DNA from: Antennarius striatus
Taxonomy: Eukaryota; Chordata; Actinopteri; Lophiiformes; Antennariidae
Reading direction: 5' to 3'
DNA: 64,000 bases
Assembly (NCBI RefSeq): GCF_040054535.1
Contig: NC_090781.1
Location: 4,098,501-4,162,500 of the forward strand
Made by a program: the position numbers and the translations under genes. The notes beneath the pieces are model-generated. The model saw only the letters and a list, made by a program, of their open reading frames with translations. It was not told where the DNA came from and searched no databases. This document shows positions 31,995 to 46,400 of the stretch, one piece after another; position 1 is the first letter of the stretch; every line of letters begins with the position of its first letter.

Positions 31995-32460
31995 CAATAC
32001 AGTACAGGCAAACCTGGGTTTCCGACCACAATTCGTTCCTGAAGGCTGTTCGAATAGCGATTTGTTCGAAGTCCAAATATATTTTACCCATTACAAATAA
32101 TGTAAATGGTCTTAATCCGTTCCAAGACACTAGAAAACTACCTTTTTTCAACATATGCTATTTCATAATGTCATTTATATATCAAATTTTATAGTAACGG
32201 AACATATCAAAGAAATGTAAAAGAAGCAAACATGGGAAAAAGAAAAAACAACATAATCAGGTTAGCCTAAGGTACGAGTTACAGTCTTCTTTTGGACAGA
32301 AGTTTATGGTACCGTAACTCGTACTATAGGCAATGGAATGCAAATTAAGTGAATTATTGAATACGGTAAATAAATTAAAAAGCACATTACCGTCACGTTT
32401 TCTCTCAACTTTTCTCGCCTTTAACGCACTTGGCGGCGAGAAAAAGGCTTTTGTTTCGCG
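31995..32460 (+). mobile_element. Probable non-autonomous DNA transposon remnant
   Basis: It starts 'acagtacaggcaaacctggg', followed by 'ttccgaccacaattcgttcc' and 'tgttcgaatagcgatttgtt', a terminal-repeat-like pattern that I recall from small Tc/mariner-type elements. The right end is not resolved and merges with the LINE fragment at 32460. Confidence 0.35.
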
Positions 32461-32720
32461 TTCGACTTCCAAACTGCACATGTTAGAGGTTTTGGAGATA
32501 AAGTCAGAGAGGCCAGACTGAGATGGTTTGGACATGTCCAGAGGAGAGATAGTGAATATATTGGTAGAAGGATGCAGAGTTTTGAACTGCCAGGCAGGAG
32601 GCCTAGAGGAAGACCGAAGAGGAGGTTTATGGATGTAATGAGGGAGGACATGAAGGTAGTTGGTGTGAGAGAAGAGGATGCAGAAGATAGGGTTAGATGG
32701 GGGCAACTGAATCCCCATGA
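32460..32720 (+). mobile_element. LINE reverse-transcriptase C-terminal fragment
   Basis: The translation contains the common fish LINE signature 'RLRWFGHVQRRD' (after a frame break), then 'ELPGRRPRGRPKRRFMDVM' and 'REDMKVVGVREEDAEDRV'. About 75 bp at 32480-32555 are nearly identical to the reverse strand of 63110-63190, so both are the same family. Truncated at the 5' side and frame-broken. Confidence 0.7.
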
Positions 32721-32884
32721 AGGGAAAAGCCCGAACGAAAAGAAGTTTCAGAAAATGACAGATGCTTGAAAAACACAGGAACACACACACACACTACTGT
32801 ACGCTGGTGAAACATTGATGGAGGGGTCACAATTTTCTGATATCTTGGACCTAAAATATTGGTCAAACTTTCCTGAAGCATGCT

Positions 32885-33090
32885 GAATGCGTGGGGCGGC
32901 ACGGTGGCGTTTGCATGTTCTCTCCGGCTTCCTCCCACCTCCAAAAACATGCGCTTCAGGCGAACTGGCCAGCTTCAAATTCCCTTTAAGTGTGAGAGTG
33001 TGTGTGCTTGTTTGTCTTTATGTGGCTCAGCGGTTCACTGGCATCGGATGAAGCGTGTGCGGAAAATAAATGAATGAATGCTGCATGCAT
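32885..33090 (+). repeat. Dispersed teleost repeat
   Basis: Shows 'ggggcggcacggtggcg', 'tttgcatgttctctccggct', 'tcctcccacctccaaaaaca' and an (AATG)n tail at about 33066-33080. It is a deleted copy of the family at 8985-9245, including its 5' end. Confidence 0.7.
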
Positions 33091-33182
33091 GTCCAGCTAG
33101 CTAGATAGACACACTCAATTAAAACATGACCATATGGTTAAAAGCAACAAGGCAGTTTCCTACATTTGTAAACATAATACAA

Positions 33183-35279
33183 TTTATTATATAGTGTGTG
33201 TTTTTTTTTATTTTACATATTTTCCCCTGCTTTTTACATTATATAGTTAGATCAAAATTCAGCCCAACATTTACAGGCTATATACAACTTAAACTTTCTC
33301 CATAGGGAAAACACACAAGTATCGTTGCTTCAAGTATCTGAATCCCTAGACAATATATGCATTTTGTTTTGCCGCAATATGATGTTGAAAAACACTTGTT
33401 CAGGATTATTTGCATAAAGTATTTGATGGTAAATTTCTTATTTCATGTTTTGCTCTTGACAGGAAAAAAAATAAAATAAAAATCCCCTTTTAACAATATT
33501 GCATCAGAACAAAACACAAAAACATGAAGAGGTGAATACCTAGAGGCCGGATGCAATCATAGGAAAAGGTCCCGATATTCAGCAATGTATCTGGTCCCAA
33601 AAAAAACAACTACAATCAAATTTAGACTGATGAGACATTGTTCTCCAGACGAAAGAAGTAACAATAGAAAGTTAGTTTTAAAAGATATAATTTATAAAAT
33701 ACATGATACTTTAATAAAGCAATAATTTCTATTCTTAAAAAGGGCTTTGTTTCATTCGAGTATACACTACTCCATATCCTTTCACGGGTCAGTACATTCA
33801 GATTGAATTAGGAGCGTAGCTGCTGCTGCACAGCCAGGGTTACAGCAGCTCACTGAGACTAATGTTCACAGTGTTAGGTACTGAAAAGGATAGTGGTGAT
33901 AAAACACACACTGACTGGATTTACTGTCGCTGCTGAAAACACTTTATAGTGACCCACAGTCCAAAAAACTGTGGATGAGAGAGCTTCAACTCTCTCTAAC
34001 ATCCCACCTGACAGCATTGCTATGGATCCTGGCCTCAAACAAATAATAAATGTACTGTCTGAATACATTCACAGCATGCAAACACACATCCTACAACCGT
34101 TTGCCCAGCAATATTAACACACTTTACAATATTTTATGGACCTTGTTTTGTTTTTTTTAATTCGCATTCAAAATTGCTCAAACATTCAACTCATTTTGTT
34201 TCGCCTAACCGGAAATGATTTTGTCTCATGTTAACATTAAAAACACACCTCTAATACGGCACTTATATTTAGGGGCCATGTAGATGTACAAAGCAATCCT
34301 AATTGGCACAATTATCTCGAAATACGTTATCAGCTGTGACAAAAACTTGATCTCAAAATGCTAACTTGTACTTGTGCTCAGTGTGCACTCACCAGTGTGT
34401 CTGCGGGACAAACACAAGAGATAAGTAACAAATAGTGTCCTTTATAATAAACTTAAAAACCCAAATGTGACTGTTTCTATTTAAGTAGCTGTTATTTAAT
34501 TCCATCAAATCAGGATTATGATTCCTCTTTTGTCACAGGTAGAGTAGCATTACACTGAACACATTTGGCCAGCAGGGGGCGATGTTGCTGCATGCAGCTT
34601 CCTTGAGGACAGTAGCTCCAGTTCAGGATCTACTAAGTCCATGATTTCACTACAACCCAGCAGTCCGGCCCTTCTGATAAAGAGGAGGAGCCAGTCTAAA
34701 TCACATTACCAACGTGCTGGTGGTTATGGCAGGTCAAGCACTCTGATCCCACACAATCACAGCCCTTAAAACCCATCAGAGCCTCTGCAGTATGTGATCT
34801 ACGATTGGGTAATCCTCAACAGTCACGCTGATGGCAAAGAGTCAAGTCGCCCAAAAATTATCGGACAGGGACTCTGGCAGAGTTTTCCCCATACAAAGCC
34901 CTCCTGCGTGTGAATTGACATCTGATCCACTATCTGCAACAATCAATAGCAAGTGAGGATTTAAGAGAAACATCTACCCACCACACAACGCCACACACAC
35001 TCAACATTATGACTACCAACCACAGGCATCCTGACATATCCTAAATTTAGAATCCTGCTATCAGGACAATGGTAGACTAGTACTGAAAGAGGTTTGTGTT
35101 TCATCTTAGGAATGTTTGAAGCTTTCTCTGCTTCTGAATGGTTCTGAAACTGTGCTTCAGCCAGCCGTCCATCGACTCCCCTGCCCTCGCTGTGCTCTCT
35201 TTGATGGACTAGTCTGAGACGGTTACTTCTCCCCGTCTACAGGCACTGTCTTCCAACCCGATGGTCCTGCTGGTAGCGT
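33183..35279 (-). other. mnt: MNT 3' untranslated region
   Basis: Downstream (leftward) of the MNT stop at 35280-35282 there is no coding signal for 2.1 kb. A minus-strand AATAAA (plus-strand TTTATT at 33183-33188) is a plausible end, which gives a 3' UTR of about 2.1 kb. Nearer signals exist on AT-rich stretches, so the end is uncertain. The septin 4 3' end lies 1.8 kb or more further left. Confidence 0.5.
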
Positions 35280-37404
35280 TCAAGCCAGCTTCAGTGTACT
35301 GATGGGAAACGGGGGCATGGTCACCATTGTCACAGGGTTGAGTACTGTCTGACCCACCAGTTGTGGGTGGTGGGTCACCATTTGGGTGCTAACTGCTGTC
35401 TGCTTACCAACGATGGCAGCGGCTGTTTGACTCGGGGCGGTGCCGTTCATCTGGGGGTGGGGGTGGTTTATGGTATGGGTGATGTGGCCGACCACTGCTG
35501 GTTGCGTGACGGCGACTGGTTGAGGATAAAGGGCCGGTAGGTGCTGGCTGAGGTGAGCCAATGGGTGAACAGTGATGTGGCCGATGGGTTGGTGGCTGGC
35601 TATCTGGACAGAACTTGTGGTGGAAGGAGCCAGGTGGGCAATATGTTTGGGACCCGCCCCCTGAATGACATGGTTGACTGCTTGGATGACTGACGGGTGG
35701 GACACTGATGCGTGGGCAATAACCGTGGGGTGTAAGCTAGGAATAGCTGCCATTTGTGTTTGGGTGGGGATCAGGGGCTGATTGGGGGTGGTTGGAGTGC
35801 TTGATGCTGTGACTGTAGGCTTGAAGACATGCTGCGGCAGAGTCACTGGCAGCGGTTGGTGCTGAGGCTGGTGCAGGGGGGCTCTGTGTTGGATGGAGAT
35901 ATTTTGGGTGATGATGGAGGTAGTGGCGGTGGTGGGTGTCGGGATCGTGGTCTGCGTTGGTGTTGTAGTCTTGTGTGGCTCGGGTTTCATGGTTTGAGGC
36001 ACCGTGGGTAAGGCAGGCTGTGCTTTGGGCACAGCCTCGTCTTCTAGGTCATCCTCCATGATGTCTTCACCTTCTGCAACATCAAGAAATAATTCTTACC
36101 AGATGAAACATGGGTCTGATGACTATCATTGACTAAAAATATGCTTTTTGTGAAGGTACAGGCCCGTAAACGTCCAGTAACCCCACCCTGACTCTTTGTG
36201 TACCTGAGGCAGTGGAGGTGGAGGCCTGGTCCTCCTCTGGCTGTACGGTCTGTCGGAGGATGCGGTCGACCTCGATCACATCCATCCACTGGCTCAACTC
36301 ATTCTTCAGTTCTGCTAACCGCTGCTGTATGGCTATCTTCTCTCTGGCCAGTCGCTCCATGTCATGCTCGTACTCCTTCTCTTTACGTTTTAATGTCTGA
36401 AAGAAGAGAAGACTGTAAAACGCTCCGTCGTTGAACAAGACTTGGCAGGACATATGAAAATCTTTCCATTTATCTAAATGGATTGAAATACAGTAAAACC
36501 AGCAAATGATGTCAGGAGAACGAATGAAAACCTTGTGGACACCAGAAAGAATCTGATAAAAGATGTTTTGCTTCAACACAACTATCAAGCTGCTAAGATT
36601 TACAGGTTTGCCAAAATATCTGAAACATAATCCAACTTTACTTAATCAGTCCTGGTAATGCCAATCATGATGTACATTATTGTCAATAGTTTCCATTGTG
36701 TCTAGTTACAGTAACTGCATTGACTCATTTAGTACTTTATTGAACTCATGGATTTGAGCTTTGTTACCACGAAGAGCCAACATTTTACTTTATAATCAAA
36801 ACGACATTTATATTTATCTCTATGCTCAATAATGTTGAAAATACAACAAATAGGACCTGAAATTATAATAATATTTTAACATTAATGACTAAATTAAATA
36901 TGATGGATGAATATATCACTCACAACAATGCAGATTATTTCATATTTCAACATTTAAATTGAACTTTTCAAGCCTACTTTAGTGTCCACTCATAAACTAG
37001 TTTTCGTGGAAGAAGTCAACAAAAATCTTCCTGTGTGTGGAAGAAAAAACAACCCAACAGCGTTACAGAAGCAGGAGCGCAGCAGGAGGCGAGTATGGAA
37101 ACTAGGAGGTGCTTCTAAGCAGCACTTCTCTCTGTGACCCAATTTCCCTTAACCGATCAGCTGACACCAGGAGAAACCAAACAAACTAAGCTCGGCTTCC
37201 CTCTACAACAGGATGAGCAGTCCAAACAACGGATGAAGACCAACGCAGGGCGACAAAATCGTGCACAAACACAAAATAATTTAAAGTAAACCCACAAACG
37301 GCTCCTCCCCACTGACGCCTCAGCCGACAACAAGCCGATGACTCAGGACCATCAAGACATTTCCCAAAGAGTGGACTTCCTGTTGGTGCTCATGCCACCA
37401 TGTA

Positions 37405-37438
<34 letters not shown>

Positions 37439-40400
37439 AGAGGTTTCTGTTGTGTAAGTCATGTGTGAGAGGGTTGGATGGAAAAATGGACATCGGACTG
37501 AAGCGTTGTGTGGACGGACTCGGGTCCATGTGATCGGTGCATTTACGAGAACAACATGTGTACATTTTCTGCGAGGGCAGACTTTGTGTAATTCGGCACC
37601 TGTCTCTGGTCCTTAGCTGGGATTAGAAATGCGCAGGCCGAGTGGTCGGTCCGTCCTACTGGGGGGGTTTCCAGTTACTTACAAAAAATACAAACTCAAG
37701 AGGAAATCCTATTCAAACAGCCGCTTAGCAAAGAAGCAACAACAAGCCAGTCAATAAACCCCATAAATAAGCCCTCTAATTTGGTTATACCCACTTTAAA
37801 TGACTACAAACAAAGAATTAATGCATTTAACTCCTGAATAATGGAGAGCTTCATAAATTAATAGCATATCTGGGCTCAGATGTGTCACTTTCTGCTGTCT
37901 GAAAATGTTCTCCCATCTCAACACACGATGTACTGAAATGCCCCCATCTTTAGTTGTCATGGAAACAGCTGAAAATCTCAAGGTTTTGTGACCTAAAAGA
38001 CCACATACACCTTTTGCTGTATTCATAAAATGTGCTATTTATATTCCCCTGACAGTTTCCACACGTGGGTATTTCTTTCAAAACCCCCGGGTGTAATCAT
38101 GAAAACCATTTCTCACATGCAGAGATAATCGTTTTTCTAACACAGACATGAAGCAGTTCTCTAGGATGGATTGTTGGTGTGTGGGGGGGGGGGGGGGCAG
38201 AATGAAATGGCATTAAAGGCTGAAGAATGCAGGACATGGAAGGAGAACCATTTCTTCCTTTTTAGCCTCACGTATCAGCAGTGACTGGTGCCACATCTGT
38301 GCATGCCACTAACTATGACTCACTATGACTCTCTTTGCACATGGAAGCAAGCTTATAAAACTGTCCCTCCCCCACACCTAAGAGATACATGACCTCGCAT
38401 CAAACGTGTCTGCATGTGAAAATCTAGATCCGTGCAGGGAGTGGTTCTTAAGTTATGTGTGTGTGGAAGGTAAACAATGCTGAAGCACATGGCCTCATAG
38501 AGAACAGGCGAGGGAGGGAGGGGCGGGGGTAAATGCGGGGGATTGAAAGAGAGAAATACAAGATGTACTCACTGACTCACTTCTGCAGCAGAAGGCATAA
38601 GACTGGGTTTTCTTAAAGGGCCAGGAGGACTGGGGGGGGGGGGGCCACGTTGCAGACATGCTGCTTGGCCTCGCCGACAGATCACGCCTCTGTTCAGACA
38701 TCTTGTGACAGCGTGGAAACCATAAAGCCTGGCTAAGCCTTCGAACTGGAGCACAGAACTTCACGAGGTGTAGAGTTGCGACAATAAAAGGCTTGTTTGT
38801 TGGTGTGTGTGAGGGGGGGCTACTTTTGTACACCATTTCTTATTGACAGGTTCCTGCTGGCAACAGCTGACCTAATTACTTCATTGTTGCTGAAAACAGG
38901 TTAATAGCCAAAACCGTGCTCTGATGTTTTCATGTAACACACCTGAACCTGAACCTACTGTCTGAAAAAATCAAGAGTACAGGATTTTCCACATTGTAAG
39001 GCACACTGGATTATAAACGCACTGGACTATAAGGAGCACTGGACTATGAGATGCACTGGATTATAAGGCGCACTAGATGATAAGGTGCACTGGACTATGA
39101 GACGCACTGGACTATAAGGCGCACTGGACGATAAGGTGCACTGGACGATAAGGCGCACTGGACTTTAAGGCGCACTGGACTATGAAGTGCACTGGAATAT
39201 AAGGCGCACTGGATTATAAAGGCGCACTAGACGATAAGGCGCACTTGGACTATAAAGCGCCCTGGACTATAAGGTGCACTGGATTATAAGGTGCACTGGA
39301 CTATAAGGTGCACTGGACTATAAGGTGCACTGGACTATAAGGTGCACTGGACTATAAGGTGCACTGGACTATGAAGTGCACTGGAATATAAGGTGCACTG
39401 GAATATAAGGCTCACTGGACTAAAAGGCGCACTGGACTAAAAGGCGCACTGGACTATTGAGTGCAATGGACTATAAGGCGCACTGGACTACAAGGCGCAC
39501 TGGACTATAAAATGCACTGAACTATAAAGCGCACTGGATTATAAGGCTCACTGACCTGTAAAGTGCACTGGATTGTAAAGCGCACTGGAATATAAGGCAC
39601 ACTGATCTATAAGGCACACCTTCAGTGAATGACCTATTTTTAAAAAAAATCATATATAAGGCGCACTGAATTATAAGGCTCTCTGCTGTTTTTGCGAAAA
39701 TTAAAGGCTTTTAGATGCCTTATAGCGTGGAAAATACTTAATCTTCTTTCCAAAGAAAAGACCCCTGATGTCCTGATAAATCACAACAAATTTTTGGTTT
39801 ACTGACTTGGACTATTTTCACACTAAACCACAGAAGCAGAATCTGTCACCATGACCTCCGAAACAACTGCGAGCGGTGACCTTGACCGGCCAAGAAATGA
39901 TCAAGGCTGAATGAATGAGGAAATACCCAAACAATGAGCGCAGCTCAGCTCGACGCCGAGGCTCCCCGTGAAAGACGTGCCATGATGTACATAATGCCAC
40001 ATGTCTGCATCTTCCTCTACCCTTATACTCTAGATTTTCCCCCCACCAGATGGTACGACACGTTTCAGAATGGCACTTGGGCAAGCAGGGGTGGAACAAG
40101 TTCAGTCTTCTGTGAGGGGGAAATGGAGTAAACTGAGCCTTGTGTTTACCGCTCCATGTTCCCCTCCCTGCTGCTGGCAGCAAAGTCTGGTGGTATGACG
40201 AGTCCTGCCTGCCTGTTGCAGTGCTGGGCGGGGGCCCAGCACGGGGGGGTGACGTCACGCGGCTCAGGCTAGCCATGTGCTTGCTGCTCATGTGGCCTTA
40301 AAAAGCTCAGGGAGGCAGGATGGAGGGGGGGCGGAGAGGAGAGGAGGAGCTCTGAACGCACGAGAGATGATTTTACAGCGTCGGCTGCTGCAGCGCCGCT

Positions 40401-43400
40401 GAAAGGTCAGGGTAACCCGTAGAAACCAGACAGGATCGCTTCACCGAGAGACATGTAGATCTAGAAACAACAGGGAACGAACAGAAATCCTGATTCTCAA
40501 GCCTCTAATCAGAGCCCCCCCCAACCTTAACAGTCATGAACACAAAGGAGAACAAAGATGCGGAGGGAGTACACAGCGTTCAGGGAAAGAGGTGTATCTG
40601 CACCACCCCTGCCTACATGACAGCAGGTCTACTTGTCATGGCATGCTTTTACTTCTGCTTCCCGTCACCTTGAGTTCCCGCAGTTTATTCCAGGAACAAA
40701 TCATCAGCAAACAAGCTGATCAGAGAGCAACAGTCAGCAGATGTGCAAGAAGTCACCTGCTATAGCACCGAGCCGCCCTGACAGGAATAACTACAGTATT
40801 TTCCGCACTATAAGGCTCACCTAAAAGCTTTTAATTCTCTCAAAAACCAACAACGCCCCTTATAATCCAGTGTGTCTTATATAGGGAAATGTTTTAAAAT
40901 AGGCCGTTCATTGAAGGTGTGTCTTATAGTCTAGAAAATACTGTAAATGCTCACTGACAGGAGTTCACCTTTGGCCGCCCTGGCGACACGCTTTACGAAA
41001 CCATCAAAAATGTTTGATGGGATGTTTGAATGACTGCATTAAGCTAGAAGTGATTTTTTTTAATATTTTTTTTTTATCATTGCTCAATTTTCTTTAAATA
41101 GGTCCCAAATCCATTTCAGGTGTTGATGGGAGGGAAAGAAAGGTAGGTCAACCTGCCAGTCAAACACAACAAACTGAACAGTGTCATATAAGATCACTCA
41201 GACGGTGGGTGGGGGTGAGCTGGGAACCCATGTTGGCCTAGTTTCCCTTCAGGATCCATGCTCAGCTACACAGCAGTGCCGTCGTCTGCTAACTGTACCT
41301 TACTAAGTCTACACTGCACTTAAAAGCGGTTAGGGACTCATTGGTGAACAGAAGCTAAATAACTGCTCAACACAAACAATCATTTACACAAACACAACAT
41401 CACGCCCAGTCACAACTGCAATAGAAACTCTTCCGCTCAAATGTTGTGGGCTTCTAATGTTTACAGCAACTTCTCCACACACAAAAGTTTGACGACTGTC
41501 CTAACTTTGTATGAACAGCTGATGTCAACTTGGGTCAGATTCATATTTAAATGGCGATCTACAATATCTACCAATAGGAGAGAACGACCTGAAGTGAACA
41601 CAGTCAGAAAGAGTTCAGCCGATGGAGGAGAGAGCTTTTGCTTCGGCGTCTGACAGCAAAGATCCTCCCACAGGGAGTCAAACTCAAACACATTTAACCA
41701 CGGCTGATGAGGATATATAAGAAGATTCCTCAGTAAATAGGAGACGGGACACAGAAATTAGGATTAAAATTAGGATAAAAAAAAGAGTTGAGAAACAATG
41801 AAGCTGAGTTAACTCGCAATAAATTTCAACCTTCTTCGGTTTGACTCTTGAGACTAGTGATAGGTCAGCCTGACATCAATTTATCTGCTCATTTCAACTC
41901 AATTTTAGTTGTTAACCCAACATATTTTTCTACAATGAGGAGAATTTTTCATCACTGCTATGTAACTACCTGATCATTACAGATGAGTTCACACTTAACA
42001 AATAGAAACATGCTTTTTTTTCCTTGTTAAGCAAACGTCCTTCCTCATGTGCACCATGTCTCCTTTTGCAACATGGTTTCAAAGGAACAGCGGCGCCATT
42101 GTTCAGCGCCAACCTGCCCCAACCAGACTCACTGACATCTGACGAATGTGGGACGCTTGCCAGATGATGGAATTATTTTGTGAAACCACAGACACAAATA
42201 AAAGGGATTCTTTGAGATCTAGCAGACTGTTGCATTGCTCTAAATCTGACTTAAAATATCTGAGCAATCAGCAGCTCACCTGAATGTATCTCAGCGCGCT
42301 CCTGAGCACGCTCAGATTGGAGGTCTTCTTCTCGTCTATGTTGGGGATGTTCTTCTTCAGCGTCTCAAAGCACTCCTTCAAGTGTGCCCGTCTGACAGAT
42401 GGAGAGAGGGCATTTTAGACGACTCAAACAAAAGGGTCACGATCAAATTAACAAATAAAAGGCCTAACTAGGGGTTTTATACAGCTAACCACACAAACAA
42501 CCTCTGCTTATGAAGAACCTATCATTGACAGGTTGAACCCACCTGTTTTTCTCAAGCTTGTTATGCACCTCTCTTGTGCCTGCCCTGTAAGAGCACAAAG
42601 GAGAGCAAAAGTAAGAATTTGGTGGCCAAAAGGGCAAAAAATGTGACAAGAATAACCAAAATCAACCAGAAAAGGGTCAACAACGGTATTCTTGTTTTGC
42701 TGCTCATGACTAAATTCAATCACGCATGTCCAATTTTAAGCAGAACTTGAATGGTTTAGCAGTGAAATACAGTGGTACCTCTACTTACGAATGTCTCTAC
42801 ATACGAAATGTTCTACTTACAAAACGCCTCAACAGGAAAATATTGCCTCTATTTACGAAAGAAATTTCGAGTTACGAAAGGTAAAAATATAGTATGGGAG
42901 GACTGGAATTCACTCTGTTGTTCATGGTGAGGCAAGAGCGCATGAACCACAGAGGGCAAAAAACAATCAGGACAGCAGTTAAAAGGTAAATGACCATCAT
43001 TATTATTCTTTACTCTATTCTTTGTTTTTTTCGTTATACACAACTCTCATTTATTGTGTAATAATCTAATCGTAACATGTATTTGTTACATGTTTTGGGG
43101 CATTTTTATGCTTTATAAAACATTTATGTCGGAACTTTGGGGGGCTTGGAACGGATTAGGGCATTTGCATGGAAAACGCGTCTCTACTTACGGAATTTTC
43201 TACTTACGTAATTTCTTGCAGAACCAATTAATTTCATAAGTAGAGGTACCGCTGTACTTAACTACAGAAATTACATTTTGCTGATTTTTCTCCACTGTAT
43301 GGCATAGAATCTTGGTTTTTGGAGGCTGAACAATAACACTCAGTGGACAATAATACTCAGCCACAGCTGGGTTTAAATTACAATGAAAGGGGTAAAGGTT

Positions 43401-46400
43401 GAGACCTACCCTCCCGGCCTCTTCTTGTTGTCTAGGTGACGGCCGTCGTCGGGAGGACTCCCACGGCCGATGGGGTCGTTCTGAAGAGGAGCCTGCTGGA
43501 GCACAGGGCACGACTGGGGAGGTAAGGAGTGCTGTTGGGGGGGTGAGACGATGGACCCGGGGTAGCGCTGGCCCGGCTGCTGGTTTGTCTGCTGCTGCAG
43601 TGTGGAGTCACTGAGTTGGGTGGTGATCTGTGAGTGAGGGTGGTGGTTCTGTATCGGCTGTTTGTGGTTGGTGGCGAGCGCCGAACACGAGTAGTTGGGT
43701 TTGGGATGGGGGGAGCGTGGAAGAGTAGCGGCAGGTGGTGGAGCGGCCGGAGGGGAAAGGGTGGCGACGGACAGAGTGGGGGAGCCTGTAGGGTTGGGGG
43801 TGACCACAGGGATGACGGCAATGGGCATGGAGGGTGGGGGCAGCGAGGGCGGTACGGGTTCCGGGCAGCAGGAGGGGTAACGCTCCTCTGCTTTAGAAAG
43901 CGTGTTGATGTGGACTGAAGTACACGTCACGTCAGAGCGTCTCCGCTCCGCCAGCTGCTCCAGACGCTGCTTCTCCTTGAGCTCATCCTCTGCAGAACGC
44001 ACAAAGCAAATCAATGCTTCAACCATAGTCAATCATAATCGATGTTTCAATCATGAATCCATTAAAAAAAACTGACAGAAAACAAATGAAGTCATTGGAA
44101 ATTCTTGCTTCCTCCATGCTTTTGTGATTATCGTACAACAGGAAACAGAGTCGAGTGTTTAATGTTTCTATCTACAGCACAGCAACATGTTGAGTTGCTT
44201 ATAATCCATTTAATTTAACAGAATGTCAGGACTCACAGCAGGTTTCTGGCTCTTAGAGCAGCATTGAAGCCAAAATTATTCTAAAGACGTAAGGTCAGAC
44301 ATATGAAAAGCATCAGCAGTAAGCGCACCATGTTGTGTTTAAAGTATAGGTCACGCACATGGAATTGCGCAATTAATAAAGCAGCACCGTTCAAAAAATA
44401 TCTAATTTGGTGATTTCAATCATTTTTCTAGTCGTCACATCAGGAGATTATTTTAAATGGTGACTTGGATCGTCTTCCGACTTCAAAGAAAGTGCATTTA
44501 TCAAAAAAAAAGAAAAAAGAAAAAGAAAAGAGCAGCACTGAAACAGTTTTAACTCAAAAGAAGAGGTTCATCAGACATGTTACTCTAGTGTGTGTGTGTG
44601 TGGGGGGGGGGTGTCTCTCCACTCTCACAGGTGTTATGTTTAATAAGAGGCATGTCAGAAACATATGACCAAAAAGAACAAGATGTTCCCTGTTGGGCTG
44701 TCCAGCTTCTGCTGATTCCTCTTCTCAGAGATGGATTTCTAACGTGTTGCAGAAACACACCGGACTGGGGAGGCTTTTCTGGGTCTAAATCTATGGAATA
44801 CTAAAACAACGGGTGGGGGGGGGGGTCTATAGACATTATATAACTGCAGCACACTGGAAAACACTGGCCTACTTATCTCCACACAGTGACCTGCTCTACA
44901 GTAGCAGCGCGGGAGGGGGCGGGAGGGGGCGGGAGGAGACTCTGCTCTCCAGCGCAGCGTGGCGGGAGGAGATGGGAGAGCAAAGAGGGGACAAACGAGA
45001 GCGCTCACTCTGAGCGTTTCTTTAAGTCCCAAAAAAATGATCGATGGCGCTCTAGGACGGGAGGGATTATTTTACTTATTAAAACGTCTTGTAATTCAGA
45101 TTAAGTTCCCTCTTAAACCAATATTTGGCATTCAACAAAAGCATAAATAGCTTGAAAATAAATCCATTCTGTCTTAATCACATTTGCGGCAAATGGGGAT
45201 TTAGGGACAATTTTCATTTTCCACCTTTATCCAATAATACCCAATATGTCAAAAAGAAATACACGAAGATGCATTAATGTTCAAGAAGGCTGATTGGCAG
45301 AAAGCAACACTGGACGACTGATAAAGCTGCCCTACAGATCAAACAAATCAGCTTACTTTTGGAGGTCTGGTGTGCAGAATTCAGTGGAATCTAGCTGTTA
45401 AGTTACATCCCTACCCTCATACTGCTTGTGTGTTTGGGCCTCTGTAAATGTGATTGAATCATTCCCAAGAAGAATGTTTGATGCTACAATTTTTTATTTT
45501 ATATCACATTTTAACACTTTTTTAAACCAAAATTGTCTTTGAATTGGGGACACAGCACAATGTACAGGATCTCTTCACATAGGTCAGTGGTAGAGCAGTC
45601 GTTACCACCACTGTATGAACGTTAGTGTGAAAAGGTGACTGCTGGCTAGTATTATAAAGCACTTTATGCAGTCAGTCAGACTAGTCTATAGGTACAGTCT
45701 CCATTTACCATTTATTAACCGAGGACAGGAGAACCATCAAGTTTCTGGGAAGGTAAATAAATACTTCTGCTGTGTTGATCTGTTTACAAAGTTGCTTCAC
45801 ACTGTTTACATACGTGAAGCATCACACTTGACACTAATGCTACTGAATTATATGTCACGTCTCTTTTGCTTACAGAATACAGGCTTGAAAATGTACGATG
45901 GTGCACCAGGCAGCATTCTGTTCGGATGCAGTTGTTCCGTTCAGTTAAGAGGAGTCATCATTGAAACACTGTGTTGCAATCTCTTCACATACAATATAAA
46001 TAATATAACAAAAATCATTTACTAAATGCCCACATCATGTGTCAGTTTTCAAATTAATGAGGGAACTGTTTCCTAAAGTCAGAAATCAAAGATAATTTTG
46101 AAGCATAAAATTTACATGATCAACTTTTACAGAAAAGTTCACGAAAATATTATACTGGTTTATTTATTGTATTAAGAATGTGTGATTTAAGAAAAATATA
46201 TATTTTAGGTGTACGCATTACTTACACAGTAGAGTGACTCATCTTCTTATTAAGCAATCTTTGGGAGGGGTTGCCCAACAAGCACGTGGTGAAAGGGGCG
46301 GAACCACCCGATTGTTAACACGGGAAGGCGTGGCCGTCCACACACGTCATCGACAGACAGTCAAGGCGCTCCAAGAGCGACGATTTTTTTTTCTTTTTTT

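Noticed and set aside
32257..32790. 177-codon minus-strand frame
   Set aside because: Runs antisense to the LINE fragment whose plus strand carries the recognisable reverse-transcriptase signature.
39818..40291. 157-codon minus-strand frame in MNT intron 4
   Set aside because: No recognised domain, overlaps the GC-rich promoter-like patch and lacks splice context; probably chance in GC-rich DNA.
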